A DNA stretch of 64,000 nt from NCBI RefSeq assembly GCF_006385595.1, contig NZ_CP041046.1:2418001-2482000 (forward strand). Direction: 5' to 3'. The notes under the pieces are model-generated. The model made no database searches, was not told where the DNA came from, and was given only the letters and a program-made list of their open reading frames with translations. Below, piece by piece: positions 60,198 through 64,000 of this stretch. This DNA is from Luteibacter pinisoli. Lineage in GTDB: Bacteria; Pseudomonadota; Gammaproteobacteria; Xanthomonadales; Rhodanobacteraceae. Made by a program: the position numbers and the translations under genes. How positions within the stretch are numbered: the first letter of the stretch is position 1; each line of letters begins with the position of its first letter.

Positions 60198-60305
60198 AAG
60201 GTTGCCGAGAGGCACCAGTCCCACGCATCTCCGGCGGTTCCCCTGCTGCCTTTGCATTGATGGACGTTCCCCCCGAAGCCCGCGGCCCCCTCCGCGGGCT
60301 TTTTT
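60198..60305 (+). ncRNA. Candidate C-rich small RNA
   Basis: A TATAGT -10-like box (60186-60191) precedes a stretch with no gene but clear RNA structure. A first hairpin has stem TGCC/GGCA capped by the GNRA-type loop GAGA (60203-60214). A second, GGCGG/CTGCC, exposes a CCCC loop. A run of six C follows, then a terminator hairpin with a CCCCCT loop and T-run. Exposed C-rich loops recall the Xanthomonas small RNA sX13, but identity is not claimed. No good -35 was found. Confidence 0.4.
60277..60305 (+). terminator. Rho-independent terminator on the plus strand
   Basis: AGCCCGCGG (60277-60285) and CCGCGGGCT (60292-60300) form a perfect stem with loop CCCCCT, followed by five more T residues. 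No plus-strand protein gene lies upstream within the region, so it implies a non-coding transcript. Confidence 0.85.
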
Positions 60306-60489
60306 ATGGGCGTTTGATACTGGTGCCGATATCGCCGTTTCGGACGGGCTCATCACGAAATCTACTTACACCCTACGGCCCATTTCGTGGGCCTGGCTAG
60401 GCCGTATTGCCAATGGGCCCGGCCACGGTACCCGGCGTAAGGTCCCCGTTTGCCGCTGAATTGCCGCGGCTGCCGTGGAGTAACGCGCC

Positions 60490-63400
60490 ATGAGCCAGAA
60501 AATCGTCGATTACACGCTGGATAGCCTGACCCCAGCCAACCCCGATACCTCGCTACCGGCCACTGTGACGGGATGCACGGTCGTTGCCGGCCCGGGCGCC
60601 ACCTCGCTCGGCACCTACCCGCATGCGCTGGCGTTTGACGGCACGGGCGACCTGCAGGTGTCCTTGCCCCTGCCCGAGCTCGACCGGACGAAGTTCTGCG
60701 TTCGTGTCGTGATCAAGGTGGATGCGGCCGTCACAAGCCGCCAGGTACTGGCAGCAGCCAATCCCCTGCCCTTCGCGCTGTACCTCGACCCCGGTTCGGA
60801 CGGCAGCGACTTCCACGTGGTTTCATCCGTAACCACGCAGGCCTATGGCGCAGGCAGCGCGTCGACCCAATACCTGCTCAAGCTCCAGCTGGGCACGTGG
60901 TATGCGCTGGACCTGGCGTATGACACCGACACGCTGGCGACCTTCGTCGACGGCACGATTTACTCGGTACATGCGTTCCCGGCCGGCACCCTCGCGGCGG
61001 GCTCGGCGGACACGCTATTCGCTGGCGTCGCCGCCAACGGTACCGGTCAGCCCTTTATCGGCGCCATGGCGGCGCTGCAGTTGCTGGCCGACATGCCCAT
61101 CGAGCTGGAATCCCAGCTGGACGAACGGCGCTCCAGCCCGCAGTGGTACCTGACCTACAAGCAGGGAGAAATCAAAACCACGCTGGCCTTTGGCGTGCCG
61201 ACGGGCGAGTTCTATTACGACTTCCCCAGCCTCTCGTGGATCCAGGAATTCACCGGCGGCATCCTCATGTACCAGGACGCCAACGGGCAAGCGTATTCCA
61301 TGCACGGTGCCATCCTGGCGACGTACTGGGCCATGCCCAATCGCGCGGCCATCGGTTACCTCATCTCGGACGAGATGGACGGCACCATCAGCGGCTGCCG
61401 CAAGAACCTCTTCAACCGCGGCGGTATCTACTGGTCGCCCAAGTCAGGCGCCATCCCCGTGCTGGGGCAGATCTGGGTGGATTACGAAGGCATGGGCGAA
61501 GCGGCCGCCATCGGCGTACCGCAGGCCGTTGCCGCCTCCATCCCCGGCGGTACCCGGCAGATCTTCCAGAGTGCGCAGATGTACCTGAAGAATGGCAGCC
61601 CAAAGGCCTTCGAAGTCCACGGCGCCATTCTCGCGAAATACCTGTCCACGGGCGGCACGGCCACCTGGGGCTTCCCGGTCAGCAACGAAGGCGACCTCTT
61701 CAGCGCCACCCAGGCCATCGGCCGCACCAGCGAGTTCGAGGGCTGCACCATCTACTGGAGCGCCGCGACGGGCGCCTTCGAAGTCCATGGCAGCATCCGC
61801 GACACCTACCGGAGCCAGACCGGTCCCTCCGGCAGCCTTGGCTTCCCCACCTCCGATGAAACCGACATCCCCGGTGCGAGCCAGCCCGCGCGCTACAACA
61901 CCTTCCAGAAAGGCAGCGTCCTCTGGTTCGGCAGCGATCCCATCGTCTGCAGGACCTTCGACATCAACCTGGGGCGCCTGGACACCAAGGAATCCGAGGG
62001 CTGGCTTCGCGGTGAGAACGACGTCTACCTGCACGCCACCATCGAGGACAGCGGCCACGTCATCCACGCCGAGCGCCTGCCCCACAGCGGCGACTCCGAC
62101 GGCAACAACATCTACGAACCCAACGTCACCTTCGACCTTGGGCCGGCCGGCATCACCCCGAACTCGCCGTCGCGGATCATCAAAATGACCCTCGACGTCT
62201 GGGACAGCGACTGGCCCGATGACGACGACCACCTGGGCACGTACGAGTACACACTGGAGATGGCCAATGCCTGGGGTCGGCGCGATAACTTGAATGGGCT
62301 GTTCAACAGCGGCTCGTTCGACAACATCAATTCGATCACGTGGTCGGTATCGCAGCGCATCGACGAAGCGCTGCTTACAGAAGCGGAGAAGTGGTGGGGT
62401 GTGGATAACGCCGGCACGGATCCCCTCACCCACGAGCAATACGCCGCGGCCTTCAGCGACGTGGACTCCGAGCCGGAGGCGTGGGACCCCTTGGACTGGC
62501 TGGCCACCCTTTATTACGACCTGGTGGTGAAGCACCTTGCCAAGCCGGGTAATTGCTTTGGCATGTCCCTGTCGGCGATCTACAGCAAGAAGCATCGAAG
62601 CATTCTTCGGCTCCCGCTCAGCGACTTTAAAACCTGGGATCCGATCGTCGTCAACGAGTTCAACATCAAGCACCAGTACCAGGTGGGAGCACCGGCTATC
62701 TGGTGGTTTGTCGGTGAGTTCCTGTCGGGCAAGACGCACGACCCCATCTCCGTGTTCAAGGCCACCCGCGCCGCGAAGGCCTCCGGCTGTGATCCGGTGC
62801 TGTGCATCGCCGAGCACTACGACTTTGGCGGGGCACCGCACTGCGTCCTTCCCGTGGAGTGGGATGACCAGGTGTCTCCGTGGGAGATGCGCATCCACGA
62901 TCCCAACTTCCCCACCACCTCGCCCACCGATGCCCTGCGGGTGATCTACGTCGATCCGAACAAGAACACCTTCACCTATCAGGGCGTCGGCGACGACTAT
63001 TACACCGGTGGCGAATGGAGCGGCGGGCGAATGCATTACATGCCCTATAACGTCGTGAATGAGCGGCCGCGTACGCCGGTGTTCGAGGCGATCATGCTGA
63101 TCCTGTCCGGCGTGATCATCCTCGTCGGTTCCGACGGCGAGACCCAAGGCCTGACAGACGAGAACGGCGTGGACCTGGATGCCTTTGGCACCGACTCGAT
63201 TAACCGCCTGAAGGCCGGCAAGGCGCTGACCAACAAGTTCGTGTCGTACAAGGGCTTCAACCACGTCCGCGAATGCGCCAGGCCGCCGCGCGACAAGGTG
63301 GACCAGCCCAATGATCCGCGGCGTCCGCGCCCGCAGGGCGTGCTGACGTCCGAGTTCCACCTGCGCTCGGCGCCGAAGGTGATCACCAGCCGGACGCCGC

Positions 63401-64000
63401 CAAACAAGCGGGGCGGCAGCGACTGGACCCGCCTGACCCTCCGCGAGTACCTGTGCCAGGTGGCGCCGGCTGACATCCGGGAAAAGTTCGCGCGGCAGCC
63501 GGAATATGTCAGTGCCAATAACGGCCGGCTGATTTACCACCTGGCGGAATCGGATCTGTTCAAGAAGATCCTTGGCGCGAAGGAGAACAAGGGCGTCGTC
63601 GCTGCGAACCCCTTCCCGGCCGTGTCAGGCAATTTCATCCACACCACGCGCTCCATTCGCGGCGGGCGGATTGTGTACGCCATCAAGAACGGCCTCAGCC
63701 AGTACCTCCTCACGGGGGATGCCGGTACCAACGAGCTGCATACCTTCACCGTAACCGACCTTGGCAGCCAGAACAGCAAGCTCTCGGTGAAGAGCTACCG
63801 CGACCAGAGCCTCACCCTGCTCGTCCAGCACCGCCTGGGCGCAGGCAACGACCAGCTACGACTGACCATCGACAACATCCCCATCGCGGCCGGCGGCGAG
63901 CTGCAGATAAACATCAAGCCGGGCATCGGCGGCGTGGAGCTGGTCTCCGCTGGGCAGGTGATCAAGGCCGATGTCAGCCTGGTTTACACCAAACAAGGCA
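60490..64000 (+). CDS. Very large multidomain protein: lectin-like, LGFP repeats, C2-like, papain-fold protease (3' partial)
   Basis: The frame is open from the ATG at 60490 to the window end (at least 1170 residues), with GGAG nine bases upstream. There is no signal peptide (MSQKIVDYTLDSLTPANPDT). Residues about 1-215 look like a concanavalin/LamG-type beta-sandwich (ALAFDGTGDLQVSLPLPELD, ATFVDGTIYSVHAF). Residues about 230-480 hold LGFP-like repeats (FGVP near 234, WGFP at 393, LGFP at 450). Residues about 490-590 look C2-like (DVWDSDWPDDDDHLG). A papain-type triad is suggested by NCFGMS (Cys689), APHC (His784) and HDPNFP (Asp804). The rest is beta-rich. It may be a non-classically exported enzyme or toxin; the function is unproven. 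Confidence 0.85.
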   Translation, partial: MSQKIVDYTLDSLTPANPDTSLPATVTGCTVVAGPGATSLGTYPHALAFDGTGDLQVSLPLPELDRTKFCVRVVIKVDAAVTSRQVLAAANPLPFALYLDPGSDGSDFHVVSSVTTQAYGAGSASTQYLLKLQLGTWYALDLAYDTDTLATFVDGTIYSVHAFPAGTLAAGSADTLFAGVAANGTGQPFIGAMAALQLLADMPIELESQLDERRSSPQWYLTYKQGEIKTTLAFGVPTGEFYYDFPSLSWIQEFTGGILMYQDANGQAYSMHGAILATYWAMPNRAAIGYLISDEMDGTISGCRKNLFNRGGIYWSPKSGAIPVLGQIWVDYEGMGEAAAIGVPQAVAASIPGGTRQIFQSAQMYLKNGSPKAFEVHGAILAKYLSTGGTATWGFPVSNEGDLFSATQAIGRTSEFEGCTIYWSAATGAFEVHGSIRDTYRSQTGPSGSLGFPTSDETDIPGASQPARYNTFQKGSVLWFGSDPIVCRTFDINLGRLDTKESEGWLRGENDVYLHATIEDSGHVIHAERLPHSGDSDGNNIYEPNVTFDLGPAGITPNSPSRIIKMTLDVWDSDWPDDDDHLGTYEYTLEMANAWGRRDNLNGLFNSGSFDNINSITWSVSQRIDEALLTEAEKWWGVDNAGTDPLTHEQYAAAFSDVDSEPEAWDPLDWLATLYYDLVVKHLAKPGNCFGMSLSAIYSKKHRSILRLPLSDFKTWDPIVVNEFNIKHQYQVGAPAIWWFVGEFLSGKTHDPISVFKATRAAKASGCDPVLCIAEHYDFGGAPHCVLPVEWDDQVSPWEMRIHDPNFPTTSPTDALRVIYVDPNKNTFTYQGVGDDYYTGGEWSGGRMHYMPYNVVNERPRTPVFEAIMLILSGVIILVGSDGETQGLTDENGVDLDAFGTDSINRLKAGKALTNKFVSYKGFNHVRECARPPRDKVDQPNDPRRPRPQGVLTSEFHLRSAPKVITSRTPPNKRGGSDWTRLTLREYLCQVAPADIREKFARQPEYVSANNGRLIYHLAESDLFKKILGAKENKGVVAANPFPAVSGNFIHTTRSIRGGRIVYAIKNGLSQYLLTGDAGTNELHTFTVTDLGSQNSKLSVKSYRDQSLTLLVQHRLGAGNDQLRLTIDNIPIAAGGELQINIKPGIGGVELVSAGQVIKADVSLVYTKQG

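Larger units (their letters stand above)
60053..60489. other. Divergent region between the pump operon and the LGFP/protease gene
   Basis: About 440 bases. From left to right it holds a sigma-54-like element on minus (60064-60079), an inverted repeat GTCCG-TTTT-CGGAC (60122-60135), a TATAGT box (60186-60191) and a probable small RNA gene ending at a terminator (60277-60305). A 185-base stretch to the next start has no recognisable gene. A GGAG lies nine bases before the ATG at 60490. Confidence 0.6.

Noticed and set aside
60181..60459. 92-residue plus-strand open frame
   Set aside because: It reads straight through a perfect terminator and has a composition unlike neighbouring genes. A small RNA explains the terminator better.
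61444..63540. 698-residue minus-strand open frame
   Set aside because: It is antisense to the large LGFP/protease frame, which shows domain motifs and a ribosome site. The antisense frame has shadow composition.
1..64000. Search for tRNA, rRNA, insertion sequences, prophage or plasmid origin signals
   Set aside because: No transposase, integrase, tRNA-like T-loop with matching acceptor arm, rRNA segment or origin repeats were found by reading. The mazEF pair is the only mobile-type gene set seen, and it lacks flanking repeats.

Overview
The window is GC-rich, densely packed bacterial chromosome. Three things suggest a plant- or soil-associated gammaproteobacterium of the Xanthomonadales, probably Rhodanobacteraceae (Luteibacter- or Dyella-like): gum-type exopolysaccharide genes, two large TonB-dependent receptors, and an operon pairing a MacAB-like pump with an NtrBC-like regulator pair. 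This placement rests on gene content and protein style only. No rRNA, tRNA, CRISPR array, insertion sequence or prophage was seen.

Region 1 (1-18.5 kb) is an exopolysaccharide locus. It opens with a partial pyruvyl transferase, a GT4 enzyme, a Wzx flippase, a GT2 enzyme, a Wzy-type polymerase, an acetyltransferase, a second GT2 enzyme and a secreted beta-helix protein, all on + and mostly overlapping. On the minus strand follow the initiating sugar-phosphate transferase (GumD/WcaJ type) and galE. Then come a small secreted Gly/Thr-rich protein, a Wza/GumB exporter lipoprotein and ugd on +. Converging on them are yjbH, a fused yjbF-yjbG lipoprotein and a low-molecular-weight tyrosine phosphatase on minus. 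Together these last genes are a rearranged gfcABCDE-etp (yjbEFGH) secretion set; the tyrosine kinase partner (Wzc/Etk) is not in the window.

Region 2 (18.5-33.9 kb) holds a PAP2 phosphatase and a FecI-FecR-TonB receptor-phytase operon (surface signalling linked to phosphate-ester use). These are followed by a MazEF-type toxin-antitoxin pair with a clear promoter and operator, a sugar MFS transporter, a large KatE-type catalase, a lone PAS protein, a secreted MBL-fold hydrolase, a repeat-containing small exported protein and a GH76 endo-mannanase.

Region 3 (33.9-45.4 kb) holds a LysR regulator with a lipocalin-like protein, an SDR enzyme and a tautomerase. A cytochrome b561-sigma-anti-sigma operon follows, then an Oar-like TonB receptor behind an unusually palindrome-rich promoter, a UvrA paralogue and a membrane-anchored coiled-coil protein.

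Region 4 (45.4-52.8 kb) holds a three-subunit membrane FAD polyol/sugar dehydrogenase beside a LacI regulator, then YceI, DUF72 and small exported proteins.

Region 5 (52.8-64 kb) holds an operon of adaptor, ABC ATPase, ABC permease, sigma-54-type response regulator and histidine kinase. A sigma-54-like promoter sits directly against its first start codon. A candidate C-rich small RNA diverges from it. The window ends inside a very large open frame (at least 1170 residues) that combines a lectin-like domain, LGFP-like repeats, a C2-like domain and an apparent papain-fold protease; this is the most novel object here.
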